In this document: positions 1-8,671 of the stretch, piece after piece
Position numbering within the stretch: position 1 is the stretch's first letter
Layout: the number at the start of each line of letters is the position of its first letter
NCBI GenBank assembly: GCA_004558035.1
Contig: SFEJ01000003.1
Span: 61,617 to 125,616, forward strand
Source of the DNA: Opitutia bacterium
Lineage (GTDB): Bacteria; Verrucomicrobiota; Verrucomicrobiae; Opitutales; UBA953
Direction: 5' to 3'
Length of the DNA: 64,000 nt
Notes under the pieces: generated by a model
The model's input: only the letters and a program-made list of their open reading frames with translations
Database searches by the model: none
Told to the model about the DNA's origin: nothing
Position numbers and translations under genes: made by a program

Positions 1-964
1 AGTAGTTCTTCAGCGTGCTTCCCGGAACGTGTCCGCCTTCGACGGCGGAGAGAATCCCGCGCTTTTCGGCAAGCCCGGCGGAAGCGGCGTCCACGTCGAA
101 GACTTCGACGTCCGCGTTCCCGACGGCGTCCGAATCCCGAAACGCCAAAGGCATTCCGAACCAGGTGAAATCGACAACGCAGGATTTAGCTCCGTTCTTC
201 CCGAACCTCTTGAGAGCCGGGCTTCTCGCCGCGAGGCTCGGCGTCTCCTCCGGCATCGGGAGACGGACGGAAAACGCCTTTTTCTGCGAAGCGATCCACT
301 CGCGGAAACGGAGCTCCTTGCCGTCGGAATGAAACGCGAAGAAATCCAGCGGATCCGCGCCCGCGAGATTGAACCCGTTGCAGACTCCGTGAAGATTTCC
401 CGACCCGTATCTGCGCCGATACCAGTTTTCGAAACCTTTTTCGCCGAGCATCATTCCCACTTCGAAATGGAGATGCGCGGCGTTCTTTTCTATCCGGACC
501 GCCGTGGAGGTCCGCCCGAGCATGCCCAGAACCGCTCCCGCGGGAACACGGTCGCCTTCCTTCAGCAAAGGAGAAACGGCGAGCAGATGCGCGTAAAGCG
601 TGTAAAGCTGAACGCCTCCGTTTTCATGGATCAGCACGACGTACCTGCCGTAGGAGCCGTTGTTCAGAGGCGAAACGTGCGCGACCGTTCCCGCGCAGAC
701 GGCGCGGACGACGTCCATGGGCACTCCGCCGTCCATTTTCCGGACGGACTTCACGTCCACGCCTTCATGAAACCGGGTTCCGCCGTTTCTCACCATGCCG
801 AACGAAGCGGATTCCGTCCTTCCCGAAGCCACCGGCTGGAGAAAAGAAAAATCGCCCCGTTTCAGAAAATCCCCGATGTCCAAAGAAGTCGGACTCGCTA
901 TCTCCTCCGCGGAAAAAAGCGGAAAAGAACCCGAAAGAATGAGCAGAAACGCCGCGAAACGCAT
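1..964 (-). CDS. Exported M23-family (LytM) metallopeptidase, partial
   Basis: The reading frame starts at 964 and runs off the left edge, so about 321 N-terminal residues are visible and the C-terminus is missing. The protein begins with a signal peptide (MRFAAFLLILSGSFPLFSAEE). The M23 zinc site follows: H-E-G-V-D about residue 67, then Y-A-H-L near residue 124 and H-L-H-F-E near 162, the usual His/Asp and HxH ligands. Family members cut peptidoglycan cross-links or act as inactive activators of amidases; all key residues are present here, so an active enzyme is likely. The ATG lies 2 nt after the stop of the upstream lipoprotein gene, which implies translational coupling. Residues after about 180 match no domain I recognise. 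Confidence 0.85.
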   Translation of the reverse strand, partial: MRFAAFLLILSGSFPLFSAEEIASPTSLDIGDFLKRGDFSFLQPVASGRTESASFGMVRNGGTRFHEGVDVKSVRKMDGGVPMDVVRAVCAGTVAHVSPLNNGSYGRYVVLIHENGGVQLYTLYAHLLAVSPLLKEGDRVPAGAVLGMLGRTSTAVRIEKNAAHLHFEVGMMLGEKGFENWYRRRYGSGNLHGVCNGFNLAGADPLDFFAFHSDGKELRFREWIASQKKAFSVRLPMPEETPSLAARSPALKRFGKNGAKSCVVDFTWFGMPLAFRDSDAVGNADVEVFDVDAASAGLAEKRGILSAVEGGHVPGSTLKNY

Positions 965-966
965 CG

Positions 967-1518
967 TCAGTGCTTCACGTCCTTCATGTATTCACGCCGC
1001 TCCAGAATGTACTCGTTCAGCACGAAACAGACTTCGCGGAGCTCTTCCGCGAGCTCGCGGCCGTCTTTTCTGGATTCGATGACGAAAAAGAGGTCGTCTC
1101 TGCGGATCTGACGCCGGATGAGACAATAGCCGACGGGATTGCCGTCCACGACGAGGAAAAAGCGCTTGAGCCCGCGACCTTCCGCGATGGCTTCTCCGGA
1201 CGCCTGGTAGATCTGCAGCCATTTCTCGGCCTTGACCTGAAGTCGAATTCCCGGAATCGCCTCGCCCATGTCCTCCTGAATCAGAAATTCCGCGTTGGTG
1301 AAGGAATCGATGTCGGCGACGGGCGGCGTGGTGATCCGCGCCTTCACGCCCGAAACCGGCATGACGATTTCCTGATGAAGCCCGAAACTGGACGAACGCG
1401 TGGGCGCCTCCAGAAAGACGTCGATGGCGTGGCGCGGCATGGGTTTCGAGCAGGCCGCGAGCAAAGCCAGAATTCCGGCGGAAAAAAAGAAAAGAATCTT
1501 CTTAAGCATTTTATTCAT
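967..1518 (-). CDS. Putative lipoprotein of unknown function
   Basis: The 183-residue product has a classical lipoprotein signal: basic MNKMLKK, a hydrophobic stretch and the lipobox LLAAC, so Cys22 should be lipidated and the protein anchored in the cell envelope. The rest is soluble. The segment around residues 115-140 (KRFFLVVDGNPVGYCLI) loosely resembles the strand-turn of the SecD periplasmic P1 head subdomain, but this is weak and not used for naming. It sits 3 nt downstream of the preceding gene and 2 nt upstream of the M23 peptidase start, so the three genes are almost certainly one transcript with mnmE and mnmG. A role in envelope maintenance beside the peptidase is plausible but unproven. 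Confidence 0.75.
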   Translation of the reverse strand: MNKMLKKILFFFSAGILALLAACSKPMPRHAIDVFLEAPTRSSSFGLHQEIVMPVSGVKARITTPPVADIDSFTNAEFLIQEDMGEAIPGIRLQVKAEKWLQIYQASGEAIAEGRGLKRFFLVVDGNPVGYCLIRRQIRRDDLFFVIESRKDGRELAEELREVCFVLNEYILERREYMKDVKH

Positions 1519-1521
1519 GAT

Positions 1522-2004
1522 TCAGATTATAAAGGCGTCGATGACGGAAGCAAGCCGCGCCAAGATTTCGGGATCCGCGTCCCGGACGGGAACGCTGAAT
1601 TTTTTTTTGCTCTTCACGTGAACGAAATTCTGAAATCCGTTCTCAGGCGCGCCCGCGGCGCGGAGAATTCTTTTCCGTTCGAGATAAAGAGCGACGAACT
1701 GCTTGAGAATCTCGCCGTCTTCGCTCGGCGGCACGTCGAAGAGCGAAAAGAAGAAATCCTCCTGAGAGACCAGTTTCTGCTTCATATCCGCGGACGCGGC
1801 GGGATCGGAAGAGAACACGCGCCGCCAGAATCCGACCAGCGTCCCGGGCGCCTTGAGCGCGGGAACGTTGCGTTCGAGCACGTCCGTGCGCTCGATCTCG
1901 CCGGATTCCGTCTTGAACACGAAGCACATGACGGAGTCTCCGTCCGAAAAAGCCTCGCCGGAAACGCCGCACCGCTTAGACAGGGATCTGATGCTCCATT
2001 CCAT
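1522..2004 (-). CDS. Conserved-looking protein of unknown function
   Basis: I do not recognise this 160-residue soluble protein. It opens with MEWSIRSLSKRCGVSGEAF, then a stretch with an acidic and aromatic pattern (VMCFVFKTESGEIERTD, then FWRRVF), and ends in a probable helix. There is no signal peptide or membrane segment. The ATG at 2004 is preferred; a TTG at 2034 in the same frame would add ten residues without a better ribosome site. It lies between mnmG and the lipoprotein gene in the same orientation with tight spacing, so it is probably co-transcribed. The N-terminal Cys-x-x-Ser-Gly pattern suggests a small conserved family, but I cannot name it. Confidence 0.65.
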   Translation of the reverse strand: MEWSIRSLSKRCGVSGEAFSDGDSVMCFVFKTESGEIERTDVLERNVPALKAPGTLVGFWRRVFSSDPAASADMKQKLVSQEDFFFSLFDVPPSEDGEILKQFVALYLERKRILRAAGAPENGFQNFVHVKSKKKFSVPVRDADPEILARLASVIDAFII

Positions 2005-2067
2005 GCCTTCAGAGTATGAAGGCGCGTTCCTCAATCACAACCGAAAAGAGCAGGGGAAAAACGGAAA

Positions 2068-2083
2068 TGTTCCACGTGGAACA
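2068..2083. other. parS-like ParB-binding palindrome 1
   Basis: TGTTCCACGTGGAACA is a perfect 16-bp palindrome. It fits the bacterial parS pattern, TGTTNCACGTGNAACA, at every fixed position. It lies a few bases past the mnmG stop codon, in the spacer before the next leftward gene. parS sites nucleate ParB for chromosome segregation and cluster near the replication origin. Confidence 0.85.
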
Positions 2084-2090
2084 GGGCGGT

Positions 2091-3977
2091 TCACTTTTTC
2101 CGGGCGCGCAGATGAACCATGATCAGGGAAATGTCCGCCGGACCCACGCCGCTGATTCTTTCCGCCTGAGCCAGATCGGCGGGGTGCAGAGCCGAAAGCT
2201 TCTGCCGGGATTCCGTGCGCAGACCGACGATGGCGTCGTAGTCCAGATCTTCCGGAATGCGCACCTTCTCCAAATCCTTCATGCGCTCGACGGACTTCAT
2301 TTCCCGGGAAAGATAGCCGGCGTAGCGGACTCGGTAGAGCACCTCTTCCCGGACTTCCTCCGGAAGAGCCGAGAATTCCGCGGGAAGGTCTTCCGGAAGC
2401 GAAGCGATGTCCTTTCTCATGACGTCCCCGGCGAATCCGCCTTTCACGGAAATCTTTTCCAGGCGTTCCGTCCAGAAAAGCACGGCGTCGCGCTTTCGGA
2501 GCACGTTTCTTTTGCGGGAATCGGAAAGCAGACCATAATCGCCGGCGAGATCGACGAGGCGCAGTTCCGCGCTCCCGTGATTGAACAGCAGACGATATTC
2601 CGCCCGGCTGGTGAACATGCGGTAGGGTTCCTGCGTGCCCTTGGTCACGAGGTCGTCGACGAGAACGCCCGCGTAGCCGCGCTCGCGGCCGATCGTCAGA
2701 GGCTTCATGCCGAGAACGCGCGCCGCGGCGTTCGCTCCCGCGAGCAGACCCTGAACGGCGGCCTCCTCGTAGCCGGAAGTGCCGTTGATCTGTCCTCCGA
2801 GAAAGAGATTTTCCGCGAATCGGGTCTCCAGACTCGGATAAAGCTGAGTCGGGACCACGTAGTCGTATTCGATGGCGTATGCCGGCCGCAGCATGACCGC
2901 CGAAGCGAGCGCGGGAACGCTGCGGATCATGTCCAGCTGAACGGAGAAGGGAAGGGAAGTGGAAAAGCCGTTGACGTACCACTCGTCGGAGAAGCGGCCC
3001 TCCGGCTCCAGAAAGAGCCGATGCGTCTCCTTGTCCGGAAACTTCACGTATTTGTCCTCGATGCTCGGACAATAGCGGGCTCCCGTTCCGCTGATGAGGC
3101 CGGAGTAAAGCGGCGACTCGGAAATGTTTCCGCTGACGATTTCGCGCGTGGAAAGCCCCGTGTCCGTGAGCCAGCAGGAGCGGCGGTTCGTTCCCGGAAC
3201 CCATCCGAGCCTTTTTTCGCCCGAATGTTCCACGTGGAACACGTCTTCCTCCGTCCTCGTGTCGTAAAATCCGAAAAACGTCGGCTTTTCGTCGCCAGGC
3301 TGCTCTTCGCATTTGGAAAAATCTATGGAAGCCCCGAGTATGCGCGCCGGCGTTCCCGTCTTCAGACGCTCCACCCGCATGCCGATTTCCCGGAAACTGT
3401 CCGAAAGCGTCTCGGAATTGAAGTCGCCGAGGCGACCGCCGAAATTGACGTTTCTGCCGACGAACATTTTTCCCTTCAGAAACGTTCCCGTGGTGACGAC
3501 GACGGTCTTCGCGTAGAACGAGACGCCGAGCGTCGTCCTCACGCCTACGGCCTTTCCGTTTCTGAAGATGATTCCGGAAGCTATCGCCTGAAAAAGCGTC
3601 AGATTCTTCTGCAGCTCGCAAGTCTGCTTCATGCGCGCGGCGTAGACGAGCTTGTCGCACTGCGCCCGCGGCGACTGGACGGCGGGGCCCTTGGAGGCGT
3701 TGAGCATCCGGAACTGAATCGCCGTGGCGTCCGCGCAGACGCCCATTTCTCCGCCCAGAGCGTCGATTTCCCTCACGATCTGCCCCTTCGCCTGGCCGCC
3801 GATCGCGGGATTGCAGCTCATTTTGGCGATGGTGTCCAGATTCCCGGTCAGCAGCAGGACGTCCGTTCCCATCCGCGCGGCGGCGAGAGCGGCTTCGACT
3901 CCGGCGTGCCCGGCGCCGACGACGAGCACGTCGTAGGGGCGGGATTCATCGATGCGGATTTCTTTTCTGATGCTCAT
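2091..3977 (-). CDS. mnmG: tRNA uridine-34 carboxymethylaminomethyl enzyme MnmG (GidA)
   Basis: This FAD enzyme works with MnmE to install the 5-carboxymethylaminomethyl group on wobble uridine 34 of several tRNAs. The 628-residue length is typical. The N-terminus has the Rossmann FAD motif VVGAGHAGVEAA (about residues 19-30), followed by the family block CNPAIGG near residue 55 and the conserved MFTSRAEYRL block near 455. Its ATG overlaps the mnmE stop codon by 4 nt, which implies translational coupling. A parS palindrome is embedded in the coding sequence at 3226-3241, where it encodes Phe-His-Val-Glu-His. mnmG is commonly close to the chromosomal origin, and the parS sites fit that. Confidence 0.97.
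   Translation of the reverse strand: MSIRKEIRIDESRPYDVLVVGAGHAGVEAALAAARMGTDVLLLTGNLDTIAKMSCNPAIGGQAKGQIVREIDALGGEMGVCADATAIQFRMLNASKGPAVQSPRAQCDKLVYAARMKQTCELQKNLTLFQAIASGIIFRNGKAVGVRTTLGVSFYAKTVVVTTGTFLKGKMFVGRNVNFGGRLGDFNSETLSDSFREIGMRVERLKTGTPARILGASIDFSKCEEQPGDEKPTFFGFYDTRTEEDVFHVEHSGEKRLGWVPGTNRRSCWLTDTGLSTREIVSGNISESPLYSGLISGTGARYCPSIEDKYVKFPDKETHRLFLEPEGRFSDEWYVNGFSTSLPFSVQLDMIRSVPALASAVMLRPAYAIEYDYVVPTQLYPSLETRFAENLFLGGQINGTSGYEEAAVQGLLAGANAAARVLGMKPLTIGRERGYAGVLVDDLVTKGTQEPYRMFTSRAEYRLLFNHGSAELRLVDLAGDYGLLSDSRKRNVLRKRDAVLFWTERLEKISVKGGFAGDVMRKDIASLPEDLPAEFSALPEEVREEVLYRVRYAGYLSREMKSVERMKDLEKVRIPEDLDYDAIVGLRTESRQKLSALHPADLAQAERISGVGPADISLIMVHLRARKK
3226..3241. other. parS-like ParB-binding palindrome 2 (inside mnmG)
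   Basis: This is a second copy of the identical 16-bp palindrome TGTTCCACGTGGAACA, about 1.16 kb from the first and inside the mnmG reading frame. Exact repetition of a 16-mer of this kind by chance is very unlikely. Its placement in coding sequence means the codons accommodate the site. Confidence 0.85.
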
Positions 3978-5332
3978 TTTCCTATGCAGAACGAAGAAAA
4001 TATCTTGTCCAGAACCTTTTCGTTGTCGAAACGGCCCAAGATTTCGGAGAGCTCTTCGGCCGCGCTCCTGAGGTCGTTGACGATGAATTCAGGCGGCACT
4101 GAACCGAGCTTATCCCCGGCTTCCCGGAGCCGTTCTCCGGCGCGGCGCAGAAATTCCGCGTGCCGCGCGCTCACCACCAGAACGTCGCCTCGAGGAACGA
4201 TCTCCTTTTCCTTCATCAGCTTCACGAGCACCGCGGTCACAGTCCCGCGGGCCGACGCGTCCAGAAGAGAGACGGAGACGCGCTCGAAGCCGGGCAGGGC
4301 GGCTTCCCTGTCGAAAGCCGGCGGAAGATCGGTCTTGTTGAAGACGACGAGCGTGTTTTCGGCGTTCATCAGCGCCTTCGCCTCTTCGGAGATTTCCGGA
4401 AATCTTTCGGAAGAATCCACGACGAAGATCAGAATGTCCGCTTTGCTCATGCATTCCATCGAGCGCCGGATTCCCGCCTTTTCGATTTCGGATTCCGCGT
4501 TCCCGCGAAGCCCAGCCGTATCCGAAATCCGGATACGATATCCGCCTGCCGAAAAATTCTCCGAAATGAAGTCCCGCGTCGTTCCCGCCTCCGCGCTGAC
4601 CAGAGCCCGCTCCTCGCCGAGCAGGGCGTTCATCAGCGACGACTTTCCCGCGTTCGGCGAACCGAATATCACGGCTCCGATTCCGTCGTGGACGGCGGCA
4701 GAATACCGCGCCGAATTTTCAGCGTTCTTCAGACGGCAGACGATTTCGGAGAGTCTTTTCCTAAAATGTTCCTGATTCAGTTCAGGCACCTCCTCGTCGG
4801 AAAAATCGATCTGCGATTCGAGCTCGGCGATCAGATTCATGATTCCTGCGCTCCATTCCGAAATCAGTTTTCCGAACGTTCCCGCGAGCAGTTTCCGAGC
4901 CGCCTTCAGCGCGGCTTCGGAGCGGGCGGCGATGACGTCGGCGACGGCTTCCGCCTGGGTCAGATCCATTTTTCCGTTCAGAAAGGCTCTGCGCGTGAAT
5001 TCTCCCGGAAGCGCCTCCCTGCAGCCGCGCGCGACGAGATCCGAAAAAATCTTTTTGGCGATGAACGGATTGCCGTGACAGTAAATTTCCAGCGAATCCT
5101 CGCCCGTGTAGGACGCGGCACCCTCGAAAAAGACGTAAAGGCAGTCGTCCGCGGTTTCTCCGGAAAGAACCCTGTAAAAACCGTGCCTGCAGCGGCGCGG
5201 CTCGGGAACGCCTTCGGCGCGGAAGGCCCCGCGGACGACGTCCGCGGAAAGCGGTCCGCTGACCCGGAGGACGCAGATCGCCGACTCCGTAAGCGGAGTC
5301 GCGAAAGCGGCGATTGTGGATTTGTCGGTCAT
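3974..5332 (-). CDS. mnmE: tRNA modification GTPase MnmE (TrmE)
   Basis: MnmE is a dimerising GTPase that binds a folate one-carbon donor and forms the wobble-uridine modification complex with MnmG. The start at 5332 gives 452 residues, the normal size, and the usual opening MTDKSTIAAFATP; an in-frame ATG at 5362 would add ten atypical residues. The N-terminal TrmE domain carries ALPGEFTRRAFLNGKMDLTQAEAV (split here across residues 107-130). The G domain has G1 GSPNAGKS near residue 224, DTAG, and NKTD. The protein ends in the invariant CIGK, whose Cys is needed for modification. It is the first gene of the leftward operon and is divergent from rpsR. Confidence 0.97.
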   Translation of the reverse strand: MTDKSTIAAFATPLTESAICVLRVSGPLSADVVRGAFRAEGVPEPRRCRHGFYRVLSGETADDCLYVFFEGAASYTGEDSLEIYCHGNPFIAKKIFSDLVARGCREALPGEFTRRAFLNGKMDLTQAEAVADVIAARSEAALKAARKLLAGTFGKLISEWSAGIMNLIAELESQIDFSDEEVPELNQEHFRKRLSEIVCRLKNAENSARYSAAVHDGIGAVIFGSPNAGKSSLMNALLGEERALVSAEAGTTRDFISENFSAGGYRIRISDTAGLRGNAESEIEKAGIRRSMECMSKADILIFVVDSSERFPEISEEAKALMNAENTLVVFNKTDLPPAFDREAALPGFERVSVSLLDASARGTVTAVLVKLMKEKEIVPRGDVLVVSARHAEFLRRAGERLREAGDKLGSVPPEFIVNDLRSAAEELSEILGRFDNEKVLDKIFSSFCIGK

Positions 5333-5439
5333 GATTCGCTTGAATTTCCAATCAGACCACATTCGTCCGCAAAACGCAAACGTTCGCGAAATTAAAACTT
5401 GCGTCCTTTCCCGAAAATTGAGTTAATGGAATTTCATTT

Positions 5440-5628
5440 ATGGCAGAATCACAGCAACATTCCAAAACACCGTTAGACTTTGACTTCACCGATGTGGAAG
5501 TCCTTTCCCGCTATGTGACGGAAACCGGCAAAATCCTGCCGCGCCGCATCACGGGACTGACCGCGAAGCAACAGCGCCATGTTACGAAAGCCATCAAGCG
5601 CGCGCGTAACATGTTGCTGATGAAATAA
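5440..5628 (+). CDS. rpsR: 30S ribosomal protein bS18
   Basis: bS18 is a small-subunit protein that binds 16S rRNA next to bS6. The 62-residue product carries the family core: FTDVEVLSRYVTETGKILPRR, ITGL, then QRHVTKAIKRARNMLL. It stands alone here, divergent from mnmE, rather than in the usual rpsF-ssb-rpsR-rplI cluster. No clear Shine-Dalgarno sequence precedes the ATG. A strong terminator follows at once, so it is monocistronic. Confidence 0.96.
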   Translation: MAESQQHSKTPLDFDFTDVEVLSRYVTETGKILPRRITGLTAKQQRHVTKAIKRARNMLLMK

Positions 5629-5644
5629 GCCTAAAGTCTTTCCG

Positions 5645-5679
5645 AGCGCCGTTCCTTCACGGGAACGGCGCTTTTTTTT
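5645..5679 (+). terminator. Intrinsic terminator of rpsR
   Basis: A 10-bp stem, GCGCCGTTCC (5646-5655) pairing with GGAACGGCGC (5662-5671), with a 6-nt loop, is followed by eight T residues. It ends the rpsR transcript. The right arm includes a CGGGAAC word. Confidence 0.93.
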
Positions 5680-5702
5680 AGCCCGAAAAAAAAGGCTTCC
5701 TC

Positions 5703-6545
5703 TCACGGAAGCCAGTCGCCGAACTCGGGTTTTCTTTTTTCGAGGAACGCCTTGCGGCCCTCGTTGCCTTCGTCCGTCAGATAGTAGAGCAGGGTAGAAT
5801 TGCCGGCGAGTTCCTGAATTCCCGCCTGACCGTCGAGCTCCGCGTTGAACGCCGACTTCAGGCAGCGGATCGCGATCGGAGACTTGTCGAGCACCTCGCG
5901 CGCCCAGCGGACTCCTTCCGCGTCGAGCTCCGCGTAGGGAACGACCGCGTTCACGAGCCCCATCTCCAACGCCTGCTTCGCGTCGTACTGCCGGCAGAGA
6001 AACCAGATTTCCCGCGCTTTTTTCTGCCCCACGAGACGCGCGAGATACGAGCTGCCGAAACCGCCGTCGAAGCTGCCGACCTTCGGCCCCGTCTGCCCGA
6101 AAATCGCGTTGTCCGCCGCGATGGTCAAATCGCAGACGACGTGCAGCACATGCCCGCCGCCGACCGCGTATCCCGCGACGAGCGCGATGACAACTTTCGG
6201 CATCGTGCGGATGAGCCGCTGAAGGTCGAGAACGTTCAGACGCGGCACGCCGCTTTTCGACGTGTAGCCGCCCGTCTTGTCGCCGCGGATCTTCTGGTCG
6301 CCGCCGGAGCAGAACGCGAATTTTCCGTCCGTCTGCGGATTCATGCCGCGCAGCAGCACGACGCCGATCTTCACGTCTTCGCGCGCGTCCGCGAACGCCT
6401 CGTACATTTCCGAAACCGTCTCCGGCGTGAACGCGTTGCGGCGATGCGGCCTGTTGATCGTCACGCGCGCGATGCCTTCTTCGCATTTTTCGTAAATGAT
6501 TTCGGAGAAATCCCTGACTTTCTTCCAGACGGGAGAATTTTCCAT
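5703..6545 (-). CDS. menB: 1,4-dihydroxy-2-naphthoyl-CoA synthase MenB
   Basis: MenB is a crotonase-fold enzyme that closes the naphthoquinone ring in menaquinone synthesis, turning o-succinylbenzoyl-CoA into 1,4-dihydroxy-2-naphthoyl-CoA. At 280 residues the length is right. MenB-specific blocks are present: FCSGGDQKIRG near residue 78 (oxyanion hole side), AGYAVGGGHVLHVVCDLTIA, and GPKVGSFDGGFGSSYLAR near 155, plus the C-terminal GDWLP. It lies about 12 nt downstream of argS on the same strand, so it may share that transcript. No other men genes are in the window. It implies menaquinone-based respiration. Confidence 0.96.
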   Translation of the reverse strand: MENSPVWKKVRDFSEIIYEKCEEGIARVTINRPHRRNAFTPETVSEMYEAFADAREDVKIGVVLLRGMNPQTDGKFAFCSGGDQKIRGDKTGGYTSKSGVPRLNVLDLQRLIRTMPKVVIALVAGYAVGGGHVLHVVCDLTIAADNAIFGQTGPKVGSFDGGFGSSYLARLVGQKKAREIWFLCRQYDAKQALEMGLVNAVVPYAELDAEGVRWAREVLDKSPIAIRCLKSAFNAELDGQAGIQELAGNSTLLYYLTDEGNEGRKAFLEKRKPEFGDWLP

Positions 6546-6557
6546 GGCGGCACCTCC

Positions 6558-8351
6558 TTACATACGTTCGAGCGTTTCGATGCCGAGCAGATGCAGCCCG
6601 GTCTTCAGAATCACGTGCGTGTTCGCGCAGAGGCGTAGACGCAGCGCGCGGACGGCGGGATCGTCGTCCATCACCTTGTTCGAGGCGTAGAACGACGAAA
6701 ACGCTCCCGCGAGCTCGAAGAGATACGTGCAGATGTAATGCGGCTTCAGCTCTTCGCAGGCGGTCTGAACCGCCGTGGAAAAGCCCATCAGCTTGCGGAC
6801 CAGGGCGATTTCCCCGTCCGTCCGCGGCGCGAGAATCTCCGCGTTTTCGGCGACGCTTTCGAGCGTCGTTCCCGCCTTGCGGAAAATGGACTGAATGCGC
6901 GCCACCGCGTAAAGCAGATAAGGCGCCGTGTTGCCTTCGAACGCCAGAAGACGCTTCCAAGAGAACATGTAGTCGATCGTGCGGTTCTGCAGCAGGTCCG
7001 CGTAGCGCACGGCGGCGATGCCGATCGTCTCCGCGATTTTTCCGCGTTCCTCCTCGGGAAGATCCGGGCTCTTTTCGCTCACGATGGCGAAGGCGCGTTC
7101 CGTCGCCTCGTCCACGAGAGACTTCAGCTTTATAGAGCCGCCTTCCTTCGTCTTGATCGGCTTTCCGTTCTCGCCGAGGATCTTTCCGAACATCACGTGA
7201 CGCAACGACGGGAACGGATATCCCTTCGCGTCGAACCAGCGCTTCGCCGTCAGAAAAAGCATGCGGAAGTGGTCCTGCTGGCGGTCGTCCGTGACGTAGA
7301 CGACTTCGTCCGCCTTGAAATGTTCCACGCGGTAGAGCAGCGTCGCCAGGTCCGTCGAGGCGTAGTTGGAGCCGCCGTCCTTCTTGCGCACGATGAACGG
7401 CGCCGCGTTCTCGTTCGTCCGCGCGTAACGCGGATCGGAATCGTTCCAGACGATCAGCGCGCCGTCGTCCTCTTCCGCGATGCCGCATTCGACAAGCTCC
7501 TCGTAGACGCGCCCGACTTTGTCGCGATAGAAGGATTCGCCCAGCGTCACGTCCGGCTTCACTCCGAAAAGCGCGTAAATCTTTTCGCACGCCGCGTCGG
7601 AGACCTTGACGATGCGCTTCCACAGAGCGAGATTTTCGGGATCGCCGCGCTGCAGCTTCACGAGCTCGAGCCGAGCCGCGTCGAACGCGTCCGGATTCTT
7701 TTCCTTGTCGTTGACGAACGCCGTTCCCGCCTTGTAGAGCTCTTCCAGCTCCGAGAGCGCGCGCGTGTCGTCGTCCGGAAAAACGTAGCCCGTGCGCTTG
7801 ATTTCGAAAATGAGAATGCCGAAATTCGTTCCCCAGTCGCCGATGTGATTGTCGCGCGTCAGATCCGCGCCGCAGAACTGCAGCAGGCGGGCGATCGCCT
7901 CGCCGATGACGAGAATGCGCAGATGCCCGACGTGCATCTGCTTCGCCGTGTTCGGAGACGGATAGTCGATGACGACCTTCTTGCCCGCGTAAAGCGTTCC
8001 CGCGGATTCCTTCAGCTTTTCCGCGTCGCGGTAGAGCGTCGCCCAGCGTGCGAAGAACTCGGGAGAAAATTTGAAGTTGATGAAGCCCGGCCCGGCGATG
8101 CTCATCGAAACCAGATCGGCGTCCAGCGCGCCGGAGCTTTTCAGCGCCTCGACGAAAATTCCCGCGAGCTCGCGCGGATTCCTGCGGGAACGCTTCGCCT
8201 CCGCCAAAATGCCGTTCGCCTGAAAGTCGCCGAAACGCGGGTCCGCCGCGCGCACGTCAGGCGAAAACTCGTCGGAAAAACCGTCGAGCGTTCCCGCCGT
8301 TTGCTTCAAAATCTTCTCGAGAGACTGAACCGGATTGAACCAAATTTCCAT
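6558..8351 (-). CDS. argS: Arginyl-tRNA synthetase
   Basis: This class I synthetase attaches arginine to tRNA-Arg. The start at 8351 (MEIWFNPVQSLEK) gives 597 residues, the normal length; the open frame extends upstream to 8552 but those residues are not ArgS-like. The N-terminal domain is followed by the HIGH-type motif in SPNTAKQMHVGHLRI (near residue 128), a degenerate KMSK-type loop in KPIKTKEGGSIKL, and the C-terminal anticodon-binding domain with LLGIETLERM at the end. The 320-nt spacer to dnaN carries both divergent promoters. Confidence 0.96.
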   Translation of the reverse strand: MEIWFNPVQSLEKILKQTAGTLDGFSDEFSPDVRAADPRFGDFQANGILAEAKRSRRNPRELAGIFVEALKSSGALDADLVSMSIAGPGFINFKFSPEFFARWATLYRDAEKLKESAGTLYAGKKVVIDYPSPNTAKQMHVGHLRILVIGEAIARLLQFCGADLTRDNHIGDWGTNFGILIFEIKRTGYVFPDDDTRALSELEELYKAGTAFVNDKEKNPDAFDAARLELVKLQRGDPENLALWKRIVKVSDAACEKIYALFGVKPDVTLGESFYRDKVGRVYEELVECGIAEEDDGALIVWNDSDPRYARTNENAAPFIVRKKDGGSNYASTDLATLLYRVEHFKADEVVYVTDDRQQDHFRMLFLTAKRWFDAKGYPFPSLRHVMFGKILGENGKPIKTKEGGSIKLKSLVDEATERAFAIVSEKSPDLPEEERGKIAETIGIAAVRYADLLQNRTIDYMFSWKRLLAFEGNTAPYLLYAVARIQSIFRKAGTTLESVAENAEILAPRTDGEIALVRKLMGFSTAVQTACEELKPHYICTYLFELAGAFSSFYASNKVMDDDPAVRALRLRLCANTHVILKTGLHLLGIETLERM

Positions 8352-8671
8352 AAGCCGACGAGCATGAAGCAATTTCCGCGCGAACGCCAAGAAATTTTTC
8401 CCTGTCAATAACGTTGAGAATAACTCGACGATAATCCGGTGAACAGCGTTGTCGACATTCCTTCGACAGAATCCCGACAGACTTATCGGCAGACCAATCC
8501 GGCGCGCGTCCCGCATGAAATGCGCTTCCGCCGACTTGTTCGGGCTGTTCACAGACCTTAATAATTCTACGGAAATTTATTCAGAAAAATTCAATCACGT
8601 ATTTTTTCGGTGAATAAATTTCGGAGAAGAAAACTTGCAAAAACGGCGCGAAGACAACAAGCTTTTGAGCC
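8352..8671. other. Divergent argS/dnaN spacer with AT-rich part and weak DnaA-box-like sites
   Basis: This 320-nt gene-free stretch becomes AT-rich near 8560-8650, unlike its surroundings. Sites close to a DnaA box (TTWTNCACA) are TTATTCACC on the minus strand at 8609-8617 and a weaker TTATTCAGA near 8578. The sequence TGTTCACAG near 8546 is also similar. None is a perfect box, and dnaA itself is not in the window. It may be only the dnaN promoter region, or a remnant of an origin. Confidence 0.3.

Noticed and set aside
2016..4775. 919-residue plus-strand frame over mnmG and mnmE
   Set aside because: It is antisense to two unmistakable genes and has no domain or plausible start.
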